Source: Lachnospiraceae bacterium
Lineage (GTDB): Bacteria; Bacillota; Clostridia; Lachnospirales; Lachnospiraceae
DNA: 64,000 nt
Assembly: GCA_910573755.1 (NCBI GenBank)
Contig: CAJTBO010000021.1
Location: 18,969-82,968, forward strand
Direction of reading: 5' to 3'
A program made the translations under genes and the position numbers. The notes below the pieces were generated by a model. It ran no database searches. It had not been told where the DNA came from and saw nothing but the letters and a program-made list of their open reading frames with translations. This document shows, one piece after another, positions 43,286 through 52,984 of this stretch (position 1 is the stretch's first letter; every line of letters begins with the position of its first letter).

Positions 43286-44533
43286 ATGCGTTTATTCATA
43301 TTGGAACTTAAAAGAGTTTTAAAGACAAGAATGACTATTATATTATTGCTTTTTTCATTGTTTCTCGCTTTTTTTATGGCTTATATACCGATCACCTTTT
43401 CCTGCCACGAATATACGGATGCCGACGGTAACAAAGTCGAATTGACCGGCCTTGCTTCCATCAGGTACGAAAAAGACCTGCAGGCGGATCTTGCAGGCGC
43501 CGTTACGCCAGAGAAGGTGCGGCAGGCTGTGGAAGACTATCAGGCATGCCTGAGAAAATACGGGGTGGATAGTTCCTATGATCTGCCGGACGGCGTTTAT
43601 GAGGAGGAGATCACTCCCTATGCTCCGCTGCTGCATGGCGTCCGGGAAATATTCGCCAATCCGAACACGGGAATCGCCCCTTCCCTTATGGAGATCGAAC
43701 CCGCAGATATTGATGACTTCTATGGTCAATGCGAAAGACGGAACGTCTCTCTGCTGAAACAGGAGCAGAAGGAATCCCCCGCGGCACAGGCAGCCGCGCA
43801 GACTATGTATCAGAACGTGGAAAAACCGTTCCTGTTCTTTCCCGGATACAGCAGTAATCCTATGGATTATCAGATAATCATCGCTTTTTTGATCCTGCTT
43901 TTCTGCACGGTGATAGCCGCACCGGTTTTTACTTCCGACTACCAGACCGGTGCGGACGATATCCTGCGCTGTACAAAATACGGAAAAACAAAATTTGCGG
44001 TTACAAAAATCCTGTCCGCCCTTTTAATCTGCAGCACAGCCTTTTCTCTCTGCACTTTTATCTACATCATGGTGTCAAACAGCCTTTTCGGCTGGGACTG
44101 CACCAAAACCTCCATGCAGATGATCTACTCTGCCGTCAATCTGCCGGATATGAATATCGGAGAGCTCCAGCGCTTTACCGCCGCTTCCAATATACTCTGT
44201 GTCCTAGCGGCTGTAAGTTTTACGCTGTTCCTCTCCTCAAAATTTAAAAATGTTGCGGTATCCCTGTCAGCGGCTCTGCTGTTTTGTATTCTGCCGATCA
44301 TCGTCTACATGGCGCTTCCCACAAAAATCGGGAACTGGATCTATCCCGTGATCCCTGCCGGCGGTGTCGGGCTGCAGACAAGTATTCTATACGCCGTTAC
44401 TGACTTTGAATTCTGGAATATCGGAAACTCAGCCATATGGCTTCCCTATGTGATGATCGGGGCTTATATTATCGAGATCCCGCTGTTTATCGTTTTGACG
44501 GTTTATTCTTATATCAGGCATAATGCAAGTTAA
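43286..44533 (+). CDS. ABC transporter permease (ABC-2 type)
   Basis: 415 residues. One N-terminal helix (~15-35), a large extracytoplasmic domain (~36-190), then five helices (~200-410). ATG after AGGAGGT. Substrate unknown; the ECF sigma and membrane protein upstream suggest a stress-induced exporter. A terminator lies ~110 bp downstream. Confidence 0.88.
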   Translation: MRLFILELKRVLKTRMTIILLLFSLFLAFFMAYIPITFSCHEYTDADGNKVELTGLASIRYEKDLQADLAGAVTPEKVRQAVEDYQACLRKYGVDSSYDLPDGVYEEEITPYAPLLHGVREIFANPNTGIAPSLMEIEPADIDDFYGQCERRNVSLLKQEQKESPAAQAAAQTMYQNVEKPFLFFPGYSSNPMDYQIIIAFLILLFCTVIAAPVFTSDYQTGADDILRCTKYGKTKFAVTKILSALLICSTAFSLCTFIYIMVSNSLFGWDCTKTSMQMIYSAVNLPDMNIGELQRFTAASNILCVLAAVSFTLFLSSKFKNVAVSLSAALLFCILPIIVYMALPTKIGNWIYPVIPAGGVGLQTSILYAVTDFEFWNIGNSAIWLPYVMIGAYIIEIPLFIVLTVYSYIRHNAS

Positions 44534-44560
44534 AATCGTTTGTATTATATAACCGGTTCC

Positions 44561-44624
44561 TATTATTTGACCGGAAATGCAAACACCGGGATAAAAGCAG
44601 TCCATATTATTTGACCGGAAATGC
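44561..44624. repeat. 20-bp direct repeat after the ABC permease
   Basis: TATTATTTGACCGGAAATGC occurs at 44561-44580 and 44605-44624, 44 bp apart. Confidence 0.85.
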
Positions 44625-44642
44625 CAATACAAAAACAGAAGT

Positions 44643-44685
44643 ATAATTCTCAGGGGCTCTCCTCTGAGAATTATATTTTCATTTT
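44643..44685 (+). terminator. Terminator of the ECF/ABC operon
   Basis: ATAATTCTCAG / CTGAGAATTAT with a 10-nt loop and a following T-rich run. Confidence 0.85.
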
Positions 44686-44803
44686 TTCCGGCTATGCTGT
44701 CAATGACATTTATAAAACAATAACCTTCTGCTATCCCTAAAAGAAAATTCATGTTTATTTTCTTCGATTTCTCTGATCTCCCCTTCTTGTGTTTACATAA
44801 TAC

Positions 44804-44937
44804 TTATCCACATCCCATTGACTGATTCGGTTCTATTTTCCTTTTTTTAAAAAGTAATCCACATTTTGGACTCGATTTTTATGAATTTCATGTCATTTTT
44901 GCCATCAAAATCCCACTTTTCCACATGTTTATCCACA
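44804..44937 (+). promoter_or_regulatory. Cluster of four DnaA-box-like sites in an AT-rich spacer
   Basis: TTATCCACA (44804-44812 and 44929-44937) is a perfect DnaA box; TAATCCACA (44855-44863) and TTTTCCACA (44917-44925) differ by one base. All point the same way within 134 bp of AT-rich DNA. The 771-bp spacer 44534-45304 otherwise holds a terminator, two direct-repeat pairs (44561/44605; 44815/45140) and a possible promoter at 45088-45123. No dnaA or dnaN gene is near. Confidence 0.6.
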
Positions 44938-45087
44938 TATACACATCTGTCAGGTTAAAATTCCAAAAAAATCACTCATGTCTTTTTCCAAAATGCAAGT
45001 ATTTTTTTCCATGTCATATCACAACTTTGCTTTACTGATCTGCAGAATTTTCACACAATTTCGTCACGATCCGACCATAATTCCCGG

Positions 45088-45123
45088 TTGACTCTGGTAC
45101 ATTTCAGAGAGGTATGCTACAAT
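45088..45123 (+). promoter_or_regulatory. Candidate promoter of nfo
   Basis: An extended -10 (TGC-TACAAT, 45115-45123), with TTGACT at 45088, is about 180 bp upstream of the nfo start. Spacing to TTGACT is not ideal. Confidence 0.35.
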
Positions 45124-45304
45124 ATATTGTGGTCGGAATCCATTGACTGATCCGGTACCATCCAAAACACAATATTTATCAGTTTATTTATTCAACTCTT
45201 TCATTTTGCTCCGGATACCGGTTTTTTAAGAAAGCATATGAAAAAGCATTCACGCATCAAAAATAATTTCTGAACACACAGAAAATGAGAAAGGAAAATA
45301 TCAC

Positions 45305-46171
45305 ATGTTATTAATAGGCTCCCATGTGGGAATGAGCGGTAAGGAAATGTTTTTAGGATCTGTAAAAGAAGCCCTGTCATATCACGCCAACACCTTTATG
45401 GTCTACACAGGCGCGCCGCAGAACACCAGAAGAAAAGAACTCTCCGAATTAAAAATTCCGGAGGCAAAAGCGCTGATGAAGGAAAACGGCATAGAACAGT
45501 TTATCGTGCATGCCCCCTATATCATCAATCTTGCCAACTCGGTTAATCCGTCCACCTTTGAACTGGCGGTGGAATTTCTGGAAAAAGAAATCACAAGAAG
45601 CGCCGGCATGGGCAGCCGTATCCTGGTTCTGCACCCCGGTTCCCATGTCGGAGAAGGCACCGAAACCGGGATCCGAAAGATCACGGAAGGCCTCAATCAG
45701 ATCCTGACCGCCGATACCCCTGTTTCCATAGCATTGGAAACCATGGCGGGAAAAGGCTCGGAGATCGGAAGCCGTTTTGAGGAACTTGCTGAAATTTATG
45801 AGAAAACCGTACACTCCGAAAAACTCAGAGTCTGCATAGACACCTGCCATATGCATGATGCAGGTTACGACGTGATACATGATTTTGACGGTATCTTAAC
45901 CGCTTTTGATAAGCTGCTGGGCATATCCCAGATTGCCGCTGTCCATCTCAATGACAGTAAAAATCCCCAGGGCGCACGCAAAGACCGGCATGCCAATTTA
46001 GGGGACGGCTGTATCGGGTTTGAGGCACTATCCTATGTCGCCCATCATCCCGCTCTTACGGATATCCCGAAAATACTGGAGACACCTTATATCCCGCAGG
46101 CGGAAAATCCGGATAAGAAGGTGCCGCCCTACAAAGAGGAGATCGCGCGGCTTCGACAGGAAAAACCTTAA
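45305..46171 (+). CDS. nfo: Endonuclease IV (AP endonuclease)
   Basis: 288-residue TIM-barrel enzyme with three zinc ions that cuts DNA at abasic sites. The zinc-ligand blocks are visible: [52 protein letters not shown] and [14 protein letters not shown] after GAAAGGAAAATATCAC. It is a stand-alone gene whose end touches a decayed regulator fragment on the other strand. Confidence 0.96.
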   Translation: MLLIGSHVGMSGKEMFLGSVKEALSYHANTFMVYTGAPQNTRRKELSELKIPEAKALMKENGIEQFIVHAPYIINLANSVNPSTFELAVEFLEKEITRSAGMGSRILVLHPGSHVGEGTETGIRKITEGLNQILTADTPVSIALETMAGKGSEIGSRFEELAEIYEKTVHSEKLRVCIDTCHMHDAGYDVIHDFDGILTAFDKLLGISQIAAVHLNDSKNPQGARKDRHANLGDGCIGFEALSYVAHHPALTDIPKILETPYIPQAENPDKKVPPYKEEIARLRQEKP

Positions 46172-46286
46172 AATTGAGCAGAACTTCAGGAACAAACTCC
46201 AGTTTCAATGTCATTCCCATCCCGTCTGCAAGGCGTTTTAGCAGTTTAAGGGATGGGTTTCCTGTTCCGTTTTCTATCAAGCCCAA
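46170..46286 (-). pseudogene. C-terminal fragment of an XRE-type HTH regulator
   Basis: About 39 codons read LIENGTGNPSLKLLKRLADG followed by MGMTLKLEF, the end of a HigA-like helix-turn-helix antitoxin. The N-terminal half is gone and the frame runs into antisense nfo sequence. Confidence 0.6.
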
Positions 46287-46312
46287 AAAGAAAATTGTCA
46301 ATAGAATCCTGT

Positions 46313-49075
46313 TTACTCCCACAATTTCCAAAACTCTCCAACATGAAAGGCTGCATGGTTGCAGGTAGTCACCTGATAATCCTTCCATTCTCTCGGGAAC
46401 ATCCGCTGGTAGGAGCGCTGCAGAAAACGTTCATCCAAAAGCGCCACAATGCCGATATCATCCACTGTGCGGATCACCCTGCCTGCCGCCTGCAGTACTT
46501 TATTCATTCCCGGGTACTGGTAGGCATAATCAAAACCGTTTTCCGACTGTTTATCAAAATACCGGCGGATGATCTCTCTTTCATTACAGACCTGAGGCAG
46601 ACCGGTTCCCACGATGACCGCACCGATGAGCCTGTCCTGCTTTAAGTCGATCCCCTCGCTGAAAATGCCGCCGAGAACGCAAAATCCCAGCAGGGAACGA
46701 CTGTCTGCGGATTGATTCTGTATATCTTCTAATTTCACCGGTTCTGCCGCCCTTATCAGATCGTCTCCCATCAGCTCCTCTTCTATTATTAAATTTTTTT
46801 CTGTCAGGATTTCTTCTGTTAAAATTTCTTCCGCCAAGTTTTCTTCCGTAAAGTTTTCCTCCCCGGAACTTTCCTCCAGCCTCGAGAATTTCCTCAGGAA
46901 GTCTTCCCGTTCCTTCTCCCCCATACGCGTCTCCTGCAAAATACAGATTTCTCTTTCCTCTTCATAAAAGGCTTCCAGATATACTTCATACACCTGTTTT
47001 AAAAACGCATGGGACGGAAAGAAGATCAGATAATTCCCCTTTTTCTGAGCCGTAATCTCTTTAATATAAGAAGCTGCCCTGAAATACTCTCCGGGTCCCC
47101 GCCTTGTATATTTACTCGTAATGTCAGAGCCGATAAAAAGCCCCCGCTTTTTCGGTGAAAAAACAGATGCCGCATACACCTCATAGTCGTCTTTTTCACC
47201 TCCCAGCAGGCTCTTATAATATTGGATCGGAAGAAACGTTGCAGAAAATAAAATACTGCTCCTTGCCCGCATCATACATTCCTCCAGATTGCCGGAAGGG
47301 TCCACACAGAAGAGTTTCAGAAGAAAACTTCCGTCATCCTGCATCTCATCATACATGACATACTTGTCATCCAGCTTATCATAAATCAGCAAAAAGTGCG
47401 ATATTTCAAAGTAAAACTCCAGTACCGCCTTCCTGACAGGACTGTCATCATGATCTTCCAGAAACCGCTCCATCTGTGCTGCCAGTTTATTCACTGCCAG
47501 AATAAAGGGATCGATACTTTCCAGAACTTTATACGTTTCACACTCTTTTTTATAGGTCAGAAGCTGTCTGTTACACCGCTCTAACAGAGCCCCCATCTTT
47601 TTGTCATATATCCTGACCTCCTTTTTCAGTTCCAGAAAATCTTCCTTTCTCAGTTCCGCACTGTACATCTCACGGCCTCTGTCCACCAGATTATGGGCCT
47701 CGTCCACCAGAAAAATATACTCCCGTCCTGCTCCTTCCGCAAAAAATCTTTTTAAATAAACATGGGGATCAAACACATAGTTATAATCGCAGATCACACC
47801 GTCCGCAAACAGGCTCATATCCAGACACATCTCAAAAGGACAGACCCGGTGTTTCTGTGCATAGGCTTCTATCAATTCCCTTGTAAAACTGACTTCATGA
47901 GTCAACATATCATAAACCGCGTCATTTATCCTGTCAAAATGCCCTTTGGCGTAGGGACATGCCACCGGATTGCACTCTGCCTCCTCCAAAAAACAGATCT
48001 TATCCCGGGCAGTCAATATTACCGTCTTAAACAACAGCCCCCGTTCCCGCAGAATGGAAAAGGCTTCTTCCGCCACTGTGCGGGTGATGGTTTTTGCAGT
48101 CAGATAAAACAGCTTTTCCGCCATCCCCTCCCCCACCGCCTTTACCGACGGAAATACGGTGGACAATGTTTTTCCCACGCCCGTGGGCGCTTCGATAAAC
48201 AGCTTTCTTTTGTGATAAAGGGTCTGATAGACATAGGTGATCAGTTCTTTCTGACCTTCCCTGTAGGGGAACGGGAAATCTATCTGCCGGATGGACTGCT
48301 GCCGTTTTTCTTTCCACTCCACCTCATAGTCCGCCCATTTCTGATAGGACTTCATCAGCCCCTCAAACCATTTCTCCAGGTCCTGAAGCCGGTAGTCCCG
48401 AAAGAAATACTGCAGTTCTCCCGTCTCTATATTGCAGTAGGTCATACGCACTCTGATAAAAGGCAGGCTATTCTGCTTTGCATAAATATAAGCATAACAC
48501 TTCGCCTGCGCCAAATGCACCATGACAGGCGCTTTCATCCTGCTGACATCCGCGTAAGTACCCTTGATCTCATCTATGACAACCGCGTCACCTATTCTGT
48601 CAGGGTACTGATCCTGCGATATTTCCGCCCCAGTCCCTCCCGTTACATCATTTCCGCTGACATTCTCCGTCTCTATTACGGTTTCAATATCTCCTTTTGC
48701 CGCCTCGCCTTTTACTTTTATTACTTCTTCCGCTTCTGCCGCTCTTTCGATCTTATCCCTTCGTCCAGCCTTCTCACGTTTTCCTTCCCGCTCCTCAAAA
48801 CAGACAGGCACCTCCTTTATGATGCGCTTTGCAAGCTGCCCGTCAATAATACCGTCCGCCCTGCCTTCCACAAGAATATCATACTTTGGTGTATGATAAC
48901 TATACTTTAATGTAACTTCCGCATGATAATCAGCCCCCATACGCCTCTGCAGCATGCGGTGGATTCTGCCGCCCTCCTGCATTGCATTTTCCGGAGCGGC
49001 CGCTTTTCTGTTGTCGATATCTCCGCTGCGCAGGATAAATTCTACGAGGCTGCGGACGGATGTAATGATTTCCAT
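46313..49075 (-). CDS. XPD/DinG-like iron-sulfur helicase with N-terminal PD-(D/E)XK nuclease domain
   Basis: 920 residues. The N-terminus has a Cas4-like nuclease pattern (LVEGRADGIID, then VVIDEIKGT) interrupted by a charged low-complexity loop (~90-165). The helicase part has Walker A EAPTGVGKT, the four-cysteine Fe-S cluster region (CFLEEAECNPVACPYAKG...CPFEMC), DEAH box (VDEAHNLV), and C-terminal motifs ILFSATF and QAAGRVIRT. A second acidic repeat insert is near 745-775. Expected to unwind and trim DNA in repair. Start chosen at the ATG after GAGGACATTC. Confidence 0.93.
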   Translation of the reverse strand: MEIITSVRSLVEFILRSGDIDNRKAAAPENAMQEGGRIHRMLQRRMGADYHAEVTLKYSYHTPKYDILVEGRADGIIDGQLAKRIIKEVPVCFEEREGKREKAGRRDKIERAAEAEEVIKVKGEAAKGDIETVIETENVSGNDVTGGTGAEISQDQYPDRIGDAVVIDEIKGTYADVSRMKAPVMVHLAQAKCYAYIYAKQNSLPFIRVRMTYCNIETGELQYFFRDYRLQDLEKWFEGLMKSYQKWADYEVEWKEKRQQSIRQIDFPFPYREGQKELITYVYQTLYHKRKLFIEAPTGVGKTLSTVFPSVKAVGEGMAEKLFYLTAKTITRTVAEEAFSILRERGLLFKTVILTARDKICFLEEAECNPVACPYAKGHFDRINDAVYDMLTHEVSFTRELIEAYAQKHRVCPFEMCLDMSLFADGVICDYNYVFDPHVYLKRFFAEGAGREYIFLVDEAHNLVDRGREMYSAELRKEDFLELKKEVRIYDKKMGALLERCNRQLLTYKKECETYKVLESIDPFILAVNKLAAQMERFLEDHDDSPVRKAVLEFYFEISHFLLIYDKLDDKYVMYDEMQDDGSFLLKLFCVDPSGNLEECMMRARSSILFSATFLPIQYYKSLLGGEKDDYEVYAASVFSPKKRGLFIGSDITSKYTRRGPGEYFRAASYIKEITAQKKGNYLIFFPSHAFLKQVYEVYLEAFYEEEREICILQETRMGEKEREDFLRKFSRLEESSGEENFTEENLAEEILTEEILTEKNLIIEEELMGDDLIRAAEPVKLEDIQNQSADSRSLLGFCVLGGIFSEGIDLKQDRLIGAVIVGTGLPQVCNEREIIRRYFDKQSENGFDYAYQYPGMNKVLQAAGRVIRTVDDIGIVALLDERFLQRSYQRMFPREWKDYQVTTCNHAAFHVGEFWKLWE

Positions 49076-49369
49076 GAATGTCCTCATTTCTGTTACGGAA
49101 GAATAAACTGTTACCGATTTTTTTCAGTATAGCATATTTTTACTTGCATATATAGAAAAAAAGAGGTTTAATATTACTGAGGATTTTTTCTGCCCGTTAT
49201 AAAACAAACGAAACCGGGCGCAAACAGGTCATCTTGTACTCCTGTCAGGTATAAATATCCGGGTCATCCGCATAAAGATAAATCAATCCATAAAATCACA
49301 TGTCATTGATATCATTTATATGATTGATATGATTAAGAAAACACATTGCAGCAGGAAAGGACGGAAACC

Positions 49370-50380
49370 ATGAGCAATACTATCATACCGGAAAACTATC
49401 AATCTGCCTTGAATCTCCATGATACGCAGGTCGCCATTAAGCTGGTAAAGGACTGTTTTCAGAGCCTTCTAACAGAAAGGCTGCATCTGCAGAGAGTATC
49501 GGCTCCGCTGTTTGTCACGCCGGAGTCCGGACTGAACGACAACCTCAACGGAATAGAGCGGCCGGTCGGTTTCACTGTAAAAGAACAGAATGAACGGGAG
49601 GCTGAAGTTGTACAGTCTCTTGCAAAGTGGAAACGTTTTGCACTGAAAAAATACGGCTTCCATTACGGAGAAGGGCTTTACACTGATATGAACGCGATCC
49701 GCCGGGACGAGGAGACCGACAATATCCATTCCATCTTTGTGGATCAGTGGGACTGGGAAAGGATCATTGCCAAAGACGAACGTACACTGGATACCCTGAA
49801 GACTGTGGTGCGGGATGTATACCGTGTACTGTACAAAACAGAAAAATATATGGCGATCCAGTACGATTACATAACGGAGATCCTGCCCAAAGATATATTC
49901 TTTTTAACCACGCAGGAACTGGAAGATATGTATCCGGATGCCACACCGAAGCAGCGGGAATACTATATCACAAAGGAAAAAGGCGCCGTCTGCCTGATGC
50001 AGATCGGCGATAAGCTTCTCTCCGGCGAGCGCCATGACGGCAGGGCACCGGACTATGATGACTGGGCGCTGAACGCGGATATCATTGTCTATTATCCCGT
50101 ACTGGATATCGCGCTGGAACTTTCCTCCATGGGTATCCGTGTGGATGAGGACTCTTTAAAACAGCAGCTTGCAAAGGCAGGGTGCGAAGACCGCGCCGAA
50201 CTGCCTTTCCAGAAAGCCATTCTGGAAAAAGAACTTCCTTATACAATAGGCGGCGGTATCGGCCAGTCCCGTATCTGCATGTTTTTCCTGCGGAAAGCCC
50301 ATATCGGGGAAGTCCAGAGTTCCATCTGGCCGGATGAGACAGTGAAGCTGATGGAGGAACACGGAATAAAACTGTTGTAA
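49370..50380 (+). CDS. asnA: Aspartate-ammonia ligase (asparagine synthetase A)
   Basis: 336 residues. Makes asparagine from aspartate, ATP and ammonia. Class II synthetase-like motifs: RVSAPLFV near the start, KWKRFALKKY, YTDMNAIRRDE, VDQWDWE and the C-terminal GGGIGQSRICMFFL. ATG after AGGAAAGGACGGAAACC. No T-box visible upstream. The spacer to the divergent helicase is 294 bp and otherwise empty. Confidence 0.96.
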   Translation: MSNTIIPENYQSALNLHDTQVAIKLVKDCFQSLLTERLHLQRVSAPLFVTPESGLNDNLNGIERPVGFTVKEQNEREAEVVQSLAKWKRFALKKYGFHYGEGLYTDMNAIRRDEETDNIHSIFVDQWDWERIIAKDERTLDTLKTVVRDVYRVLYKTEKYMAIQYDYITEILPKDIFFLTTQELEDMYPDATPKQREYYITKEKGAVCLMQIGDKLLSGERHDGRAPDYDDWALNADIIVYYPVLDIALELSSMGIRVDEDSLKQQLAKAGCEDRAELPFQKAILEKELPYTIGGGIGQSRICMFFLRKAHIGEVQSSIWPDETVKLMEEHGIKLL

Positions 50381-50385
50381 CAAAA

Positions 50386-50437
50386 AACGGGCCAGCCCGG
50401 GCGGCAAATTACGCCGGCCCATGGGCAGCCCGTTTTA
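50386..50437 (+). terminator. Terminator of asnA
   Basis: AAAACGGGC / GCCCGTTTT outer arms around a second GC-rich stem (GGGCCAGCCC.../...GGCCCATGGGC), directly after the stop. Confidence 0.75.
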
Positions 50438-50614
50438 TAGTTCCTGCCGTCCCCCTGCCTCCGGCACAATATATTGGTGAAATGAGCCCAGCCCAACTCA
50501 ACTGCTCCCCCTCCGGAAACTCCAGCCGCAACGGACCGTTTTTGTTCTCTTTTTTGTTAAGTTGTCAATGGAAAAACTATCGCATCAATCTGATAAGGCA
50601 TTGCCCAAATCCCC

Positions 50615-52579
50615 CTATATCCCGAAATAATCCCAAACTTCTGTCCCCCAAAAGTATTCTTTCTCTATGATATAATGATTCACCTGCCACTTCTCCTGCC
50701 GCTTCACTCCCATCCGGACGCCTTCCTGTACTATCAGAAAAGATAAGAATTCATCCTCATCCCCAAAACAGTTTTCCGGTGTATCCGCTTTTCCCCAGCC
50801 CTTTTCAATCGCTTCCCCGCACTGCTCCTTTTCCTCCGATGTTATATAACCATGCGTCAATGCATCATCAGACCATTCATCAAAGATCTGCATGAATTCT
50901 TCTTTCTGCAAAAGTCCTGTCACCGTCGCATATTCTCCGCTTTGTTTATCCACCATGATCGCCATCTCTATTCTCTGGTCAAGGCCGTGATCCCCATAAT
51001 AAGATAACTCCACCTGCCCGCTGACCAGCCGACTGTTATAAAAAACCGGATCGGCATCCATAATGACGCTCCGTTTCCCGTCAGAATAATGCTGTCCGAA
51101 AACCTGAAGCAGCTCGTATTCTTTCTCCCAGATCAGACTGTTGATATGATGTTCCTCCAGCAGATTTTCACAGGCATATTGAAAACTGTCGCTGTAAGAA
51201 CTCAAAACTGTTCCATCCCGCATCAAAACATCATCCGCACTCTGCCAGTTTCCTTCGCAATAATTCTGCCGGGAACCTCCAAAATACTGCAGCATGCTTA
51301 TCCTGCCATAATTTTCAACGCCGCCTGTCAGTAAAGAATCGTCAAAAGAATCTCTGTAATAAGAACATAACATATAAAAATTCTTATCCTCTTCATCATA
51401 CTGAAACCTGAGCAGTGCATTGGTAAAAGGACTGCGCCCGACAAAATACTCCAACTGCAATACTCCCTCATCAACAAACGTTACTTCCGTTAAAACAAGC
51501 GCAGTATCCCAGTATTCGATGCCGTATGATAAACTGATCTGCTCATAGCCGCCGTCCTCCGCAGACAGCAGCAGCCAGAAAGAAGCCGCATAATACTGCG
51601 ATGAAAGTTCATAAGGACTCCAATCCGTATATCGTTTCTCTTCTTCGTAATCATCCGGATATAATACCGCCACATAATCCATCCTGCCGTCATGATTTAA
51701 ATCACTGACAGCAATGTTATTCCAAGCATTTAACAGACTGTAACCCTCCGGCTTATACTGTTCCACTATCTCAAGCGACACTTCACTGACCCGCAGCTGA
51801 CAGGAAATACGCCTTATCTGTCCCCGCAGGAAATCCGCAATACAGCTCTCTTTGTCCGCCGTCACATCGACGAACCTTCCCTCCTTCCGGTCAATCCGGT
51901 ACATAAGATCCCCGCTGCACCAGAACTCCTGCATCTCTCCGCCTGTTTCCTTCGCCAGATACTCCTCCGCCTCCTGCCTTCGAAGTTCTTTTCTCTCTTC
52001 CAGATCCGTCCCGCCGTCATCATAGACATAATCCACCCTGCTGCAGCGCAGCGCATCCTCATTTACAATATAATCCGGCAGATCCTTCTCACATACGCTC
52101 TCCGTCTGATAGGTAAACCACATACTGCCATCCGACAGCAGCCGGCATTCATACCTTTGTCTTTCCCCCAGATCTTTATTTGTCACAGCCAGTTCAAAAA
52201 CATGCATTCCGTCTTCGTCAAATCCCGCCTGCAGTACACCGTCATACGCCTCGGAAAACATGTAGATGGTGCTGACCTCCTCCTGATACCAGCCGCTGTC
52301 CTCATCCAGCCTGCGGTTTTCCGACAGCATATCCTCCAACGCTTCTATGGAGCATTCATATAATTCCTTCTGTTTTGAAAGAAGTTCTTCTTCCGCCCGG
52401 GCCGCCTGCGCTTCCTTAGGCTGTTCCCTATGGACCGCACCTGCCGCTTCTTCCGGCTTTGTAATATCTTCCCCTCCGCCTTCCGGCGCATTTATGTTTA
52501 TGCCGTCCGCTTTCCCACAGGCTGTAAAACATATGATACAGAGCAAAAACGCTGTAAAAAGGAGCCGCATCTTTCTCAT
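50615..52579 (-). CDS. Large lipoprotein of unknown function
   Basis: 654 residues with a lipobox (LLCIICFTACGK) and a charged linker. The body is acidic and beta-rich with an FG-GAP/VCBS-type calcium motif (DLNHDGRMDYVAVL). Membrane-anchored, exterior. Family unknown. The ATG was chosen downstream of AAGGGGATTG; nearby alternatives cannot be excluded. It has its own promoter and diverges from LysR. Confidence 0.8.
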   Translation of the reverse strand: MRKMRLLFTAFLLCIICFTACGKADGININAPEGGGEDITKPEEAAGAVHREQPKEAQAARAEEELLSKQKELYECSIEALEDMLSENRRLDEDSGWYQEEVSTIYMFSEAYDGVLQAGFDEDGMHVFELAVTNKDLGERQRYECRLLSDGSMWFTYQTESVCEKDLPDYIVNEDALRCSRVDYVYDDGGTDLEERKELRRQEAEEYLAKETGGEMQEFWCSGDLMYRIDRKEGRFVDVTADKESCIADFLRGQIRRISCQLRVSEVSLEIVEQYKPEGYSLLNAWNNIAVSDLNHDGRMDYVAVLYPDDYEEEKRYTDWSPYELSSQYYAASFWLLLSAEDGGYEQISLSYGIEYWDTALVLTEVTFVDEGVLQLEYFVGRSPFTNALLRFQYDEEDKNFYMLCSYYRDSFDDSLLTGGVENYGRISMLQYFGGSRQNYCEGNWQSADDVLMRDGTVLSSYSDSFQYACENLLEEHHINSLIWEKEYELLQVFGQHYSDGKRSVIMDADPVFYNSRLVSGQVELSYYGDHGLDQRIEMAIMVDKQSGEYATVTGLLQKEEFMQIFDEWSDDALTHGYITSEEKEQCGEAIEKGWGKADTPENCFGDEDEFLSFLIVQEGVRMGVKRQEKWQVNHYIIEKEYFWGTEVWDYFGI

Positions 52580-52717
52580 TCCTATCAATCCCCTTCCCGG
52601 TCAAGTTCTCAACAAAATTTCCCAGATCTCTCCCTTAAAACAATGACATCACTCCCCCTTGATCAGCACTCTCTACCTGCAGTTCCTGCCATAATATATC
52701 CCGCTTTTTTCTTTTTC

Positions 52718-52746
52718 AGTATATCCTTTTCCATCCTTAAAAGCAA
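52718..52746 (-). promoter_or_regulatory. Promoter of the large lipoprotein gene
   Basis: Minus strand TTGCTT (52741-52746), 17 bp, TATACT (52718-52723). It lies in the 405-bp divergent spacer 52580-52984, which shows no gene; the LysR operator is presumably also here. Confidence 0.55.
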
Positions 52747-52984
52747 TCTGTAATGCATATAAGTTCGATATACGCCGTTACCAGTAAATCCACTGACCGC
52801 AGCCCTAAATCGTATCCTGCTGTTTAAAACAAAATTAGAACTGTCACATCCGCTGATACCCTCCTGTAAATAACATGAAAATAAAATGCATATTTCCCAA
52901 AATCGTGGCATGATTGAATCTTGAGAAAAGAAAACCTTCATGTTATCATATTTTTATCTGCCGGGAAAGGAGAAAAATATCATT

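Noticed and set aside
44429..44752. 107-residue minus-strand frame after the ABC permease
   Set aside because: It runs through the terminator and direct repeats and is antisense to the permease end; no start signal.
44804..44937. Chromosomal oriC
   Set aside because: DnaA boxes are present, but dnaA, dnaN, rpmH or other origin-linked genes are absent and neighbouring genes are unrelated.
52663..52941. 92-residue minus-strand frame upstream of the lipoprotein
   Set aside because: No ribosome site, unlikely composition, and the lipoprotein promoter lies within it.
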